A DNA stretch of 64,000 bases from Lepidodermella squamata. Its lineage: Eukaryota > Gastrotricha. The position numbers and the translations under genes are program-made. The stretch lies in contig JBLDXI010000012.1 of the NCBI GenBank assembly GCA_047495785.1, positions 930,001-994,000 of the forward strand. The letters run 5' to 3'. Below are positions 11,162 to 23,811 of the stretch, piece after piece (the stretch's first letter is position 1; each line of letters opens with the position of its first letter). Below the pieces are notes generated by a model, which was not told the origin of the DNA, made no database searches, and was given only the letters and a program-made list of their open reading frames with translations.

Positions 11162-11441
11162 AATAACATTTTTCGAGAAATTTCCTCAATAAAAATCAAA
11201 TAAATTGTATTTTATTCCCCATTCGAGACCCGTAAAAATGGCAAGAATTCCGATAGGTTTGCTATTTCGAATTTTCGATTTTTTTCGCTTGGCTGGCTTT
11301 GAGTTGCATATTATGAGATGGGGAAAAATCGATCGTCGGTCCCCTTTTAGCTCAAAAAATTCAACACAGCCCTCACTCTAATTCAGTTATAATCCTTTTT
11401 ATTCAACAAAACGATTTTTCCAGGAAAATGAGTATAAAAGT

Positions 11442-14400
11442 TCAGAAATCAAACAAAGGAAATTGCATGACTCTTTGCATTTCAGTCGGCGCGTAGTAAG
11501 GATAGATCTTAGCCATTGGATTCTGGACATCATCGCTTTCAGCTGTGCGAGCCATAACAGCCTCAACGCAAGTTGTTTCTTCGCCGAGAGAGCTAAAGTA
11601 GAACGCCAAGTTGCGCTTATCGTCTGTAATTTCAATTTTCCTAAGCAACGCTTTGTTGCCAACTTTGTTCGAACGTGTCGTAGCATCAATATCCGGAGCG
11701 AAACCAGTTGGGACACCGATTTCAAGCAGAATCATGCCGGACTTTTCGGCTCGGTTAGTTTTAGCACTGGAAAATAAAACAAAAATTCTTCAAAATAACA
11801 ATTAAATAACAAAAGCTAACTTGGCACAGGCGAGATAGCTGTATGAAGGTCCGGGTTTCTTCGAGATTTCCAAGTTGAAATCCCCGGTATCAACGCCCTG
11901 TTCACCAAGAGCAACGTTGTATTGAATCGCTAGCTGCGCGTAGATCAGGCCTGTACCCTTAGCTGTCACATCGACCTGCTTCAGCGTCTGTTGGCGCTTC
12001 CGATCAGCTGGTTCGAACAGCTGGAAAATACGGTTGTTCAACGCGTTTACTACGAATTGTTTCTCCACGAAATCGTTCTCATCGCCGAAGGAGAAGCGAA
12101 CCGTGACATTGAGGTCATTTTTGGAAGCGTCAAACGCGGGTAGAAGTGCGATTTCAGATAGGGCGTGAACGCCGATAACCGTGTCTTGGGTTGAAATGAA
12201 GCCACCATTGAAATTGCGACGACTCAACAGCCATTTTGCGACGCCTAGAGCGTACGTCGTCCAGCGTTGGCTGCCGATATTTAACATGGCAAGGACAGCG
12301 TAACCAGCGGTTTCGATTTCATTGGCACGGCTCGACGATTTCCAGTGGACACCTTGGTCTGCCGAGGCGATAGATTCGAGGCGTTGTAGAGCTAACTCGG
12401 CCTGTGGCTTATCGCCAGGCAGGATTGAGCAGGCATAGGCGGCAAGAGCGAGTTGATAAGCGTCAGTTGAATCGGCGATAGTTTTGAAAATGGCGCTTCG
12501 AGTCGATGCGATTGAGCTCCAGCCAAACTGAGTCGCGTTACCGCCAGATTCGGCGAAAGTTGCGTAGATGTAAGAGGCTAGGTTGACATCGCTCGAAACA
12601 CCACCCTTCATGTCTACAATTGAGAGGAAAAAAGTTCACCAGGTAAAAAATGTATCATTTTAAATTTTAAATTATTTAAAATTACAAACATGAAATCGCC
12701 TTGATTTTCGGAAGTTTTAAATACATCTTTTATATTGAAAACAAGGCAATTAAAAGTAAAATTAAAATTGCCCTAATTTTAAAAAATTAAGCTCATTCTT
12801 ACTCTCAAATTTCATTGCGATGAAATAATAAAAAAAAATTCGAAAAACTAATTTTGAACAGCTCAGAAAATGACTTCAAAAATCAAAGACGGTCGAGGGA
12901 CATTCTCATCTCCATTCAAACTTTAAAAAAAACTTGATTTTTTGGTTAAAAATACGGGAAAATTTTAATTTCTTGAGAATGGATACGACCAAACCAGGTC
13001 AAAATAGATTCAGCCAAATTATTATGCACGTACCTGGACTAAACATGAAACCAGGGTCGTCAAAGAGGCCATCTTCGCGAGCTTGGCTTCGAATAAACTC
13101 CCACGCCGAGTCGAAAAGGTTGTGGCTTATGTCGACGCCGAGTTGCTTCGTGGCTGATTTGAAGCTGCGGAACACGAACGCTGTTAGCCAAGTGCTGCTG
13201 AACCGATCTCGAGGGCCGAAAGCACTGAAACCGCCGTCTTCATGCTGCAACTGTAACTGCTCGACGTAGCCTTTTGTAACCAACTGCCAGCACGTTTTGC
13301 GATCATCCGCAGTCAATGAGCCAGATGCCATTTTGAATTTGCAAGTGATAACCTCAGTAGCCAAGGTCGCCATTTGCTGCTCGCCGCAACCTTTCGGCAA
13401 GCTGATGTAACTTCGCGAATTCGACAGCAAAGGTCCAAGCACATTGCCGGTGACAGCGAAGTAAAACGCCTTCGATCCATCGACCAAGAACGGAGACAGC
13501 TCGTCAATCTCAATTTTGAAGCTGGAAACTGGGTTCTTCGAAACTATTTGCAACGTGGAACCTTTGTTGGCGAAACGTTTTTCACCCTCAGCTTCAACTT
13601 GGATCTCCTTCTTAACCCCATCGAAGCTGTCGTCATTGGACCCGTTAAGAAACAAGTTCAGCTTGCCGAGTGAGATTGGTTTGATCCAGAATGAAACTGA
13701 TGAGCCGCGATTCGGTGGTACAACAATTTGCCAGACAAGGACATCGCTCGAATAGGATTTCCCGTCGAGGCTAAATTCAAAATCATCGGATTGAGCGAGT
13801 TGCAGTTTAATATCGTTTGGCTCGGAACGGTAGTTGAATGCTGTAGCTTTGATGAGTAGCTTTTCGCCTCGAATCATCACCGACTGGTTGAATTCAAGAT
13901 TTACGAAGAAGTCTTGGAAGACGAGAACTTCAGCCGGCGAGTTCAGGGTTCCGAATTCGGCGTCATTCGTCAGGCCAAAAGCAGTGACGACATACGTGGT
14001 AATCGTGTCAGGAACTGTTAGAAGCTGCTCATAAGTTCCGTTCGAGCTGGAGTTATATAAGAGAAAACGATGCATTTCTATAACAATTAGGATCCCATTT
14101 TTAGCCTGGTGTATTTGCATTTTATCCAAAATTGTTGGGGTTGATCAGGATAATTCGGCTCTAAATAGGATTTCCCATGAACTTTGAAGAATTTTGGTTC
14201 ATTTTCCCAACTAAGAACTCAAATTAAAACAAAACAGTAGACTTGCTTCAGAAAGGTCCGATAGGTTCCGATAGTTACCCATAGGTCCCCGCAGATAATC
14301 CCCTACTACCTCGGGGGCCTATCGGGGATTTAGGACCTATGGGTAACTATCGGAACCTATCGGACCTTTGTGAAGCAAGTCTACTGTTTTATTTTAATTC

Positions 14401-17400
14401 GAGTTATTAGTAGGGAAAGTAGGGGACTCGGAAGTACAGATGTAATAGCTTAAAGCGCTAAATGAATTAAATTACTCAATAAAAAATCAAAATAATGCTT
14501 ACGGAGAAATGAAGAATAAAATATCTTACTTGGAGCGGAAAGAATACCACAGCCACGTTTCGGCGAAATTATCGCGGACTCGCTGGTTCATCTTCTTGTT
14601 TTGGCTGCTGACAGATTGTGGCCTGATTCCCCCGAAGCCTGCCCCGCCTAACATGCCGCCATAGGGTATGAAACCAGCGGAGCGGTCTTCATTGCCAGCG
14701 TCATCAGCATAATCAGTCTGATATGTTGCAATCTGACCGCAATACTTTTGATCTACAAAATTAGTTATCAGCTCAACGCGAGCAGCCTATTCAATCATAT
14801 AATAATCATTAATAAATTTATCTTTATTCGAGAACAAACTTTGAAAACAGCTTTTGCGCAGGCTTCCTTTATTTTGTTCGGCCACCAGCCGCAATTTCCA
14901 GAGCATGACGAGTAAGAGGGATAGCCAGAGGATAGGCTCAACGCGAATTCAGAGCGAACATTGCCGGCAGTTACATCGTTGCCAGTTCCAGACATCAGGC
15001 GAACACTTTTATCCACCGCTAACAACGCGACGGTTGTGTTTGGCTGAGATGTTTCAACTCGCATAACCACCTCGCCACCAGGTGTAGTCCGACTAGGGGT
15101 GAACTTTACGCTGAGAAGGCCGTTGCCCTTGGCCTCGGCGACTTCGAGATGATAGCCATCGGAAATGATCACACCAGACGGATCAATGGTCCAAGCGATG
15201 ACGGAAACTTGTGGTGCCGAGCTTGCGGGTAAGATGGATTTTCCAACTAAAAAATCCGTCGATTTCGAGAGATTGTAATCTTGCTGGGCTAAAATTCCGC
15301 CATTTTTGACAATCTGGAAGCAACACATTACTTTAATTTAGCTCATTTTAAATATACTAACCATGACATGAATGACATCAGCTGGAAAGTTTGTCCTAAC
15401 TTCGTACTCCAGAAACTGCCGCTCCTGAAATTACGATTAAAAGACCTTAAGAAATTGATTGCAAAATATTCTAACCTTCGGGGTCTCACCACCAGCTCCA
15501 ATGAAGTTAAGAGCAATAGCGTTGTTATTCATCTTGCGCCATGAGTTTCGGTTAGAAACTGCCACGCAGTATTCACCGTTTTCTGTCTCTTCTTCAATGC
15601 CGACATTGATAATCGCGCTTTGGGCTTCGTTCGAAGTCTCGAAAATTCCAACAGCAAAACCGTTGCTGTCAGTTTTCACGGTCACCTTTTTGCTAGCCAG
15701 TGGCCTTCCATTATCGTTGCTGTAGCAAGCTGGGTACGGCGTTGTAAATTGGAGAAATTCCAAATTGAGAGTTACGCCAGGAATAGGAGTTTGGTCGAAA
15801 CCGGCAGCTTGAAAGCGGGCGATAAATGGCAGGCCAGGTAGTAGAGATTGCGTTGAGGATTCTTGCATATGAACGTCAAATTTATGCTTGTAAATGTTGA
15901 TATTGCTCGTTTCAGCAGTAATCTTCTCGCCAGTTACGTCGTCAACCACTGAAGCAGTTACCGAGACTGAGCAAGCAAAATCGCGCCGGAAGGTTCGCTC
16001 GAAATCAACGAGGGAGTTCAAATCGTGGGCGTAAAATGGAGTCTTCACCCGAGTGCCGTCAAGCTTGATACTGAGATCGATGGATCGCTTGATCGGGGTG
16101 GCTTTCACGGATCTGTATTCGTGCGACAGAACATGATTGATGTACATTTCCCGCTGCTGTTTCACGCATCCGGTGGAGACTTCAAGTTTGATATTCGCCT
16201 TCCCGATCAAAGGTTTACCGAAAGTGTACCTAAAATTGAAGTAAATTGCTTGTTAACAACTCTTTAGGCCTCTTTTTGGCTTTGCGAAGTACACAGATAA
16301 AGGAATGACCCTATGGAATGGCTTTCATTATATACATGTAATACTTTGCACATTTTTGGAACTTTTGGAGGCCTTTCAAACCTTCTGGACCTTCAGGACC
16401 TTTTGGGCCTGTCAGATCATTTGGACCTTTCGGACCTTTTGGACCTTTCGGAACTTTTGGACCTTTCTGACATCGCCTATCTAAGAGAGCAAACTAAAAT
16501 TTTGAAAATCAGAATTATTTTCCCAACCGTTTTTGAGATAAGATTTTTCTAATTACATGCTTTTAGAGAATTTCGGTTCAATCTTTGCGAATTATTTGCA
16601 AAGCTGCATTATATATGGCTGCTTGTTTTGAATACTATAGAAACAATAAGTAAAACAGAAAAATTTACTTGGCGACGACGAAACCTTGGTAGTTGGACTC
16701 ATTGGATGAATAGCGCCAAAACTCGCCAGGAAACTCGAGCGCCACCTCATACTTCGGCAAAACATACTGTTTCACCGTGAATGATTTCGTCGTTGAGGCT
16801 AAACTAGGATAAAGTGACTGATTGCAAGAATTTTCCCGCTCGCATGCGTCGCGCACTACGACAGACCAGCCCCCGGTCTCGGCGACCTCAGGCAGCGAGA
16901 ATTTCGTCTCGAACAACGCTGACTGCAACGCATCGTGCTGCCATTCGTGTAGCACGGAGCCTTTCGGGTCTTCAACATGAATGATAACCTTCAAAGGGCG
17001 TGCGACTGGTCGACGCGTATAGTCGAGCAGAATGACGCGCAGTTTGACTTCCTGGCCAGGTTTGTAATCGACCTTGTCGGTTTGAATGAAGGCTGCGACG
17101 TCTTTCAACTTCTCGGTTTCCACGCCGATGTCGCGAATTCTTCTCAGACCGAGCGATGTGAACGAAATTCCAACAACAGGGGAGCCTGAAACATTTTTAG
17201 CTGGCCGAATGGTCTAAAATCCGAATTTAAATCAGGTCAGAGCTAAAATTATTTCATTCTATACTTTGAAGGTAAATTGTTCCGTTCCGTCTGAAAGCAA
17301 AAAAGTTATATAAAATTTTAGGAATCTTTATTCGAACCTACATTTAGTTTGCTCGAATTCTTCCTTGGCGAAAACCACGCCAGAAATGGAGAGATTCGCT

Positions 17401-17654
17401 CGGAATGTCACGGGCAGGCGCGAAAAATTCCCAGGTATTAAGGTCAGGTGAAAATTGTAAGGCTCATTGTAACGATAAACTTGTGGAAAATTTAGAACGA
17501 ATCTATAGGATGCCAGAAAATTTTCAAACGAATAAAAATTACCAAATGACTTTTATACTCACCCTATATCGGTTTTAACTGTTTCTTTGGCGAAGCAGGA
17601 ATCTGGTAGGTCAGACCAGATAAATATTAAGCTCAACAATAGACGTGTTCTCAT
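11442..17654 (-). CDS. Thioester-containing protein (alpha-2-macroglobulin/complement C3 family)
   Basis: Eleven exons join in phase to about 1,490 aa, the usual family length: 17563-17654, 17342-17502, 17265-17290, 16669-17213, 15476-16229, 15362-15424, 14836-15313, 14530-14752, 13034-14046, 11821-12613 and 11442-11766. Domains in order: signal peptide (MRTRLLLSLIFIWS); macroglobulin domains, including QTDKVDYKPGQEVKLRV and VVAKYTFGKPLIGKA; a variable region with SSCSGNCGWWP; the thioester motif GCGEQQM (exon 9); the helical TED (exons 9-10); and a C-terminal receptor-binding-like domain (SGMILLEIGVPTGF). The thioester lets such proteins bond covalently to microbial surfaces or trap proteases in the extracellular fluid. 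The exon 7 donor (gttctc) is non-optimal; gttt four bases earlier breaks phase. Introns carry a fold-back element (14.2 kb) and a simple repeat (16.35 kb). Confidence 0.92.
14203..14418. mobile_element. Fold-back (long inverted repeat) element in thioester-gene intron
   Basis: Arms of about 85 bp (left to about 14288, right from 14333) are near-perfect inverted copies around a loop of about 45 bp. An example is cagtagacttgcttca on the left against tgaagcaagtctactg on the right. The outer 25 bp are more diverged. The element is non-coding and fits a small DNA transposon. It lies inside the 483-bp intron between exons 8 and 9. Confidence 0.8.
16345..16475. repeat. Degenerate 9-bp tandem repeat in thioester-gene intron
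   Basis: About a dozen imperfect units of a ttttggacc/tttcggacc type run head to tail within the 439-bp intron between exons 4 and 5. On the plus strand they would read as Leu-Asp-Leu-Ser repeats, but there is no sign this is coding. Confidence 0.75.
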
Positions 17655-18431
17655 TTTATTGTTGAGGTTAAAATGGAAGGCTCGTGAATTGGAATGGTGA
17701 GAATTTAAAGGAAGCGCCACGAGTCATAAGTCATGCTGCCACCTCACCCTCACCTGATACATGTGGCGCTGTTTAACCAGACTTTTTACTGGCGGGAAAA
17801 GCATGCTGCCCAGTGTGGTACATTTTTATCAGTGTTGTCCCACTTCAGCAGAGAAAATTTGTGAACATTCGCTATAAGGGACATTCTGAAGGGAATTTTG
17901 TCATTCACGGCCATCTGTATATAGGCTTCATATATTTCATTTGTCCTAATCAGATTCGATTGCTAACAGGTATTGAGCTAAAACTGAACTGGGACGAGGC
18001 AAGCTTTGCAGAGTAGAACTGCGGTTTTATTCACATCAAAATGGTCAGGGGATGAGGGCCGCATTTTCGTTTTTTGGGGAAGTTATCTTCTTCTCGGAGT
18101 TCTTCGTTCTTCAGCCTTTAACTGCAAGAATTTCGCAACATTTTACGTGTACCAATCCGTCATTATTTTTGGCAGATTATCAGAGAAATTGAAATAAAGG
18201 AGCCATAATAGCTTAGTATTTGCATCTTGAAACTTTCATCCAACTTTGTTTGGGTCGGTGACTAATTAAAAGCACAGTTTATTGACGGAAAAAAGCCTTA
18301 ATATCGCCGCTACGTTACGGGAAAATTAACGAGCAAGACTGATTTTACCAATAAAACACACATACGCAATTAATTGGAAATTTTCTGTTTTCAACTCGTG
18401 AAAACGAGACATTCCTCGAGACTACTGGAAT
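17655..18431. promoter_or_regulatory. Divergent intergenic region between thioester gene and channel subunit 2
   Basis: The thioester gene (minus) and channel subunit 2 (plus) both start at the edges of this 777-bp stretch, so it should contain their promoters. Short open frames inside look like chance. Confidence 0.3.
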
Positions 18432-19708
18432 ATGGCGAAGCGATTAATTGCAAGCATTTTAATATTGACGCAACAGCTCGCCTCAAGCCTGGTATTTGAC
18501 ACAGATTTCATAGGTTTCCGAGAAAAATTATTTCCCACTATTTTTATATAAAGTATGTAGATGTGTCTCCGGAACGAGTGGACGCGGTAGAAGCTTTTGA
18601 TTATCACCAACATTTAACGCGACACTGCCGTTTACTTCCTCAAATCAACTCGCCTAGTGAATTTCGCGGCTATTCGACGAATATCACTGCCAATTTTCAA
18701 CTCGATCGATTTTTCGAAATCAACGACGTGGAGCAAACGTTTTCCGTGCAAGGCACTCTTCAGATGGTCTGGAACGACTCATGCCTACCAAAATTGTACA
18801 AAAACGCTAGTATATGGCCGCCTGAAGTTACAAATTTATTTACGGATAATAGCGAATATTGGTGGCCGACAGTTATTCATCGGAATGCAGTTCAAGACGT
18901 AGCAATTTCTAGTGAATCTTTCAAAAAATTCACATCAAGTAACGTCAGAGCAGGCTGGTTTGCCGCTGTCATGTCAGGAAGATTCGACTCATCCTGCAAT
19001 CTGGCCTTCTACTACTTCCCATTCGACGTGCAACGCTGTCACATTCGATTTTTTATCATTAACAGAATCGAATATGCCGAAATTACAAAAGCGATTGCCT
19101 TCGGCCGGGTTTCACTCGCGGCGAAAACGTCGAATTGGGAAGTTGTGTGTATCGAAGGTTCGGTCGCCCGGCGAGATATGACTGAAGTGAAATGGGCGAT
19201 TTATTCCGAGGCAATTTTTACGCTGACCCTTCGCCGCCGTTCCTGGTATTACCTTATGAACCTATTTGCGCCCAGTGTCGTCTTGAATTTCATGCTATTT
19301 ACGACTTTTCTCATTCCACCCGAATCGCCAGATCGAGCTTCGATTTCGTCAACAATCATGTTAGGAATCACTGTTATGCAAACGATAATCAACTCGTTCC
19401 TGCCGCAGACTTCTGAGGACATTTTGGCGTCGTATTTGGTGCTTGGCCAGATCCTTCTAGCCCTGATGTGTTCGTTTCATGCATCTTTTATGTGCTGGTA
19501 CTGCACGGCTCGCAGGAAACGTGCGAGACGAGCTGTTTGCCTTTTCGGTTTTAAAACTCGGGTTTATCGATTGGTAGATGCCGGATATTTTGTCTTCTCC
19601 GTTGTTATGATAGTGGTTCTATATGGGGTACTCGCAAGACTCTACAGCAATCAAGAAATAGTGAATCATGGAGATGGTTTGGACTCTGAAATTATTTCAA
19701 AAGAATGA
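18432..19708 (+). CDS. Cys-loop ligand-gated ion channel subunit 2
   Basis: Exon 1 (18432-18491) encodes the signal peptide MAKRLIASILILTQQLASSL. Exon 2 (18554-19708) follows an unusual acceptor ending atataaag. The product is about 404 aa. The Cys-loop is CNLAFYYFPFDVQRC, identical to subunit 1. M1 is around MNLFAPSVVLNFMLFTTFLI, M2-M3 begin SISSTIMLGITVMQ and include LPQTSEDILASYLVLGQ, and M4 is around FVFSVVMIVVLYGVLARLY. The M3-M4 loop is short and basic, again as in subunit 1, and intron position and phase also match, so the two are duplicates. A Tyr/Trp-rich N-terminal half fits a ligand-binding domain, but no vicinal Cys pair is seen. Native pentamer partners are unknown; the two subunits could co-assemble (inference). 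Confidence 0.88.
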
Positions 19709-20504
19709 CGTCTCTGGACGCTTACTCCGATTTTTCATTAATTTTTTGAAAAAATAAAGCGAACTTGGAGCGTGCTGCTGTCCCAGAAGTTGCGCAACTA
19801 TTTTATAAATTGGCAACTTTTTTTGGGAAATTTAACTAATGTTTTTAAATTAATCCTACAGAGAGAAAATTCCATCTTTTATCCGCGATTTAACCGAAGA
19901 AAAAAAGATTACCGGAGAAAACCCGGAAAAACCCCGATGGTAACTCGTTCGGTAATTTTCCATATTTTACCCGGTTGGACCAAATTTCTCCCGGTCTTTT
20001 AACTAATTCCTTAACAAGTGACATATCTGATTACTATTCTAGTGATTTTTTTAATTTTTAATTTTTAATATGAATGAGGTGTAACTTCGGGTCTATTTCA
20101 TCTGCTCGCGGAAAATTAATTTTCAATTGTGAAATACAATTTTATTTCGTTTTAAATTGAATTAAATTAAATTCGTCTCTCACTGTAGAGCTTCTGAATT
20201 CCTTTCAGTGTATTTTCTTTGCTTGCTTCTAATGGGACATGCTGTATTAATTTTCGTTAAATTCCTTTCAATCAATTTCAAAATTAGCGGCTCTCATTAA
20301 GATGGTCTAGAACTTCTTTTTCTTTTGTCGCCTATGAGTACGAGATGTCATAATAAGAAATATTGTTTATCAAATTTTTGCCATTTTTTATTAATTTTCG
20401 AGAATTGTAGTGGATGATAATAACAAACTCGGTGATTTTCCAGAAATTTCCGATAGATAACAATAACATGAGCAAATTATATTCTGATCATTGCGTAAAA
20501 AACG
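19709..20504. other. Convergent intergenic region
   Basis: This is the 3' flank of channel subunit 2 (aataaa at about 19753) and of SPH2. It is AT-rich with no supported gene. Confidence 0.3.
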
Positions 20505-22506
20505 CTACCGCCTATGCCTGAATATGATGAATTCAGTCTGGCTAACAACATCAGCCAGCCACTCGTAGAATTCGCAGACGTTGATATACACATCGATATT
20601 ACCCGTCTGGCAAGACGTGTGGAAGGCGAGTAACCCTTCGAGGGAGAACGATCCAGCTTTATTCCGGCAAACCAACGGCCCGCCATTGTCGGCCTGGCAG
20701 TGCCCAGCGCGGCCAGGATCGGCAGCCTCGGAGCAAGTCAGCTGGCGAGGCATGTAATAATTGCCGCCCTTCTCCGCCAATTTGTTATTTATCGACGTCA
20801 CGCAACGTGGGTAGGTTGTCAACGGTTTGACAGCGGCTTTGAACATGAAAATTCGACCAGAATCGACTTGATCCTGCGTTGATCGCCAGCCAGATGTCCA
20901 GCAAATGTTCAGGGCAGACTGGCGAAGGGCGGATCCAGCACATGTTCGGCCATCGGGTAAACAAATCGGAACAATTGCGTTCGAAAGAGTCACGTCTAAA
21001 TTCATTGAAAAAATTAAAATATTAAAAAATAATTTAAAATTGTAAATTAATAAATTAATTATAATTAATTCGTAAATAAAATAAAATAAAATAAATAAAT
21101 TAAAATTGAATTTCGAAATTTAAAATATTAAATATTAAGGGTTGCTAACCATCGATTTTCAGAACAGCAATGTCGTTATGGCGTAGTTTCGGGTTGTAAC
21201 CTTCGTGAATTACCACTTGCCGAACAACACCCATTTTTTCAGTGGCTTCAACTGAAGAACGACTGACTTCCCCAAGGAAGACCTTAATACGATGCGGCTC
21301 ATCCGCCACGTCATAAACACAGCTGGCTAGCGTGACAATTGAACTTGGATTTTCAATCAACGCCCCGCCACATAGACGACGTGGGCCTGTCAACGGTTTT
21401 ATAACTAACCGAACCTGCCACGGAACTTCACCAACTTGCGCTTTTGGGTAAGACGCGTTAATGCGGTTGCCGAAACTTGGCACTAAGCCACATTTCGACG
21501 ACGAACCCGAGAACGTTGGTAGAATCGGGGATGGTTTGACAGTCATTGCGTATTTGAAGCTGGGTAACATTGGCTGGGCTTTCACCCCAACATCCCAACG
21601 AGGCCAGGTAAATTTCGGGCTGGTTGAAGTTAGCTCCGTTGTTGTCGTTGTCATCATTTCAGTGGTTGTCGAAGTCGTTGTAGTCGGGGTTGTAGTACTT
21701 GTAGTAGTGGTCGTAGTAGTCGTTGGCTCTTCTGTTGTAGTAGTTGTTGTAGTGGTAGTAGTGGTACTAGTTGTTGTAGTCGGTTCCTCAGTAGTAGTTG
21801 AAGTACTAGTAGTCGTCGGAATTTCGGTTGTAGTCGAAAGTATTTCCGCAACAGTTTCAGTCAACGACGTGAAAAATTTGACCAAACTCGACCCGCCGCC
21901 ATCGCCCGCTGTAGTCGTGACCTTCCGAGTCCTGAAAAACTGCGGCTTCCTCCTCCGATACCTCCTAGTGGTCGGCGGCATTTCAGTTGTTGTTGACGTT
22001 GTCGTAGAAGTAGTCGTAGAGGTTGTACTTTCTGTTGAAGTAGTAGGTTCCCACGCTGCCTCCGTTGTCGCATCGTCATAAACATCCGTAGCTCGACCCG
22101 CGAATGGCGTTGTCATATCAGCAACCGTAGAGCCGCCGCGATATTCCGGCAATATCAATCCAGGTCGAACGTGCTCGTTATAAAACGCGCGTTCCTCCTC
22201 GATATCGGCCCACAAATCGGTTTCGTACGAATATTCGTAAGCGGCTGGTGACAGAGCCGGCATGTGGCCCGGAACTCGTTTCCAGCTTTTCGGGACCACA
22301 TTGAGTGGTTGATTTTGAGGTGGAGGAGTCGGTTGTCCTGTGGTTGTAGTCGAATCAACTTCGCCAGAATAAACATAGACTGTTTTAGTTCCGAGACAAG
22401 CGAAAATTCCTGAAAGTCACTAGAATAGATAAAATCTTTAGAATCATTAGCAAATTATACCTTGAAAGAAGTTCGCAGTGAAAATGATCGTCAATATCCG
22501 ATTCAT
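20505..22506 (-). CDS. Serine protease homologue SPH2 with mucin-like Thr region (His and Ser lost)
   Basis: Three exons (22461-22506, 21150-22409, 20505-20995) join in phase to about 598 aa. Signal peptide MNRILTIIFTANFFQG is followed by about 270 residues rich in Pro and Thr, with long runs of Thr broken by Ser, Glu and Pro (probable O-glycosylation). A basic patch RRYRRRKPQFF lies within it. The S1 domain starts around CGLVPSFGN and EVPWQVRLV. The TAAHC block reads TLASCV (His to Ser), Asp is kept in DIAVLKIDD, and the nucleophile block reads CQADNGGPLVC (Ser to Asn). It therefore cannot act as a serine protease. It shares intron positions with SPH1, so the two arose by duplication. The role is likely extracellular binding or cofactor activity. 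Confidence 0.87.
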
Positions 22507-23811
22507 TCTAAAATGTTGTAGAAATTCTAAAAATTAAAAAGTAATTAGTGTCACCAAATGAAAAACCGACATGGTGGCTTGTTTATTTACTGATGATTTA
22601 TTCTCAAACAACATAATAAAATAAATTTTGTCGACCAGCGCGCGGTGAAAACATAGCGATGTTCGAAAACATGTAATTACAAGTTGTTTTCACGTGCGCC
22701 ATCAGTAAATTTGACGCGATCGGTGAAAAATTTGTTGCGAAAAAATAATCACCGTGCGAGTAAATAAATAAACACGGCGCGAAAAAGATTGAAACACTCT
22801 CGTGTTTTACCTGTTGAATGCGTGTTTTAAATTTGCCATGCGTAGTAGTAGCAGTCGTCGGTATTTTGTATCTTCGCGCGCATTTATTGAAAACGTGCCC
22901 GTCGCGTTTTATTGCGAGCGCGCATCATCAATGGCGCCATCGCATAAACAGTGTTATTACTATTATCAATTATTTACCTTATTCTTAACCGCTTTTTGTT
23001 ACGACTAGTGTCTTTATGACACGTCTCCAGTCCTTGACCAGGTTTCTTTTTTTTGATAGCCAGACAAACGTGTCATGCATAATTATATTTGCGTTTCAAT
23101 TTTGAAAACGTACCTTCATTCAGAAATTTTCTCTGTTGCCGGGAGCAACACGCCCAAGAGCGGCTGCGAAGGCAGCAATTAATGCGATAACGCGGTCTCA
23201 GATTCGCATGGTTGGTCAACCATTGAAAATGATAAAATTATACCCGTTTTGATAAGTTTAAAATATGACCAAGAAAACTTGTTGTCGGTAGAGTATTGGA
23301 ACCGAAAGCTGGGGAGCGAAAACATCTAATGGCGAATAACCAAAAATGAATGACTTGTGTTTACAACTAAACAAATTCAATTGAGTAAATAGAAGGGACT
23401 GGACGGAAAAGGTATAATTTGGCTGGACGGGTGGAACCGTTATTTCTGTTGTGACTTTTGTCTGTCATAGATACTGCTCCTGATTTTTGTGAAGCAAAAT
23501 AGGTTTTTGATCTTGGTTTTGGGTTCGACGTTATGCCTTCGCTACACTGAGCCTCAACGGATAGGCTGGGTGCATTCAATTGTCATGGCAGGAAACTTTT
23601 TTGGTGAATTTTTCAACTAATTCAAACTTCGTGTTTTATTATAATTAATGAAAATCTAATGAAAAACATATAAAATGCGCATTTCCGAATAATACAACTT
23701 CGATTCAAGAAAAGGCAGAGCCTCATATAAAAGCTTGAACTTCTCTCAAGCATAAGCATCATCAGCAATCTCTTAAAAGTTTATCTTTTCCGGCTAATTC
23801 AACAATCCAGA
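22507..23811. promoter_or_regulatory. Divergent intergenic region, SPH2 to KS gene A
   Basis: 1.3 kb without a supported gene. The clear element is a TATA box, TATAAAAG at 23726-23733, about 80 bp before the KS-A start codon; the same box and spacing recur at all KS genes. Short open frames at 22802 and 23367 have no family features. Confidence 0.5.

Noticed and set aside
21461-22081. Val-rich plus-strand open frame at 21.5-22.1 kb
   Set aside because: It is the reverse complement of the Thr-codon repeats of SPH2; the minus-strand model joins signal peptide and protease domain in phase.
21654-22081. Trinucleotide repeats considered as a CRISPR-like or satellite array
   Set aside because: They encode the in-frame Thr-rich linker of SPH2; there are no spacers and this is an animal genome.
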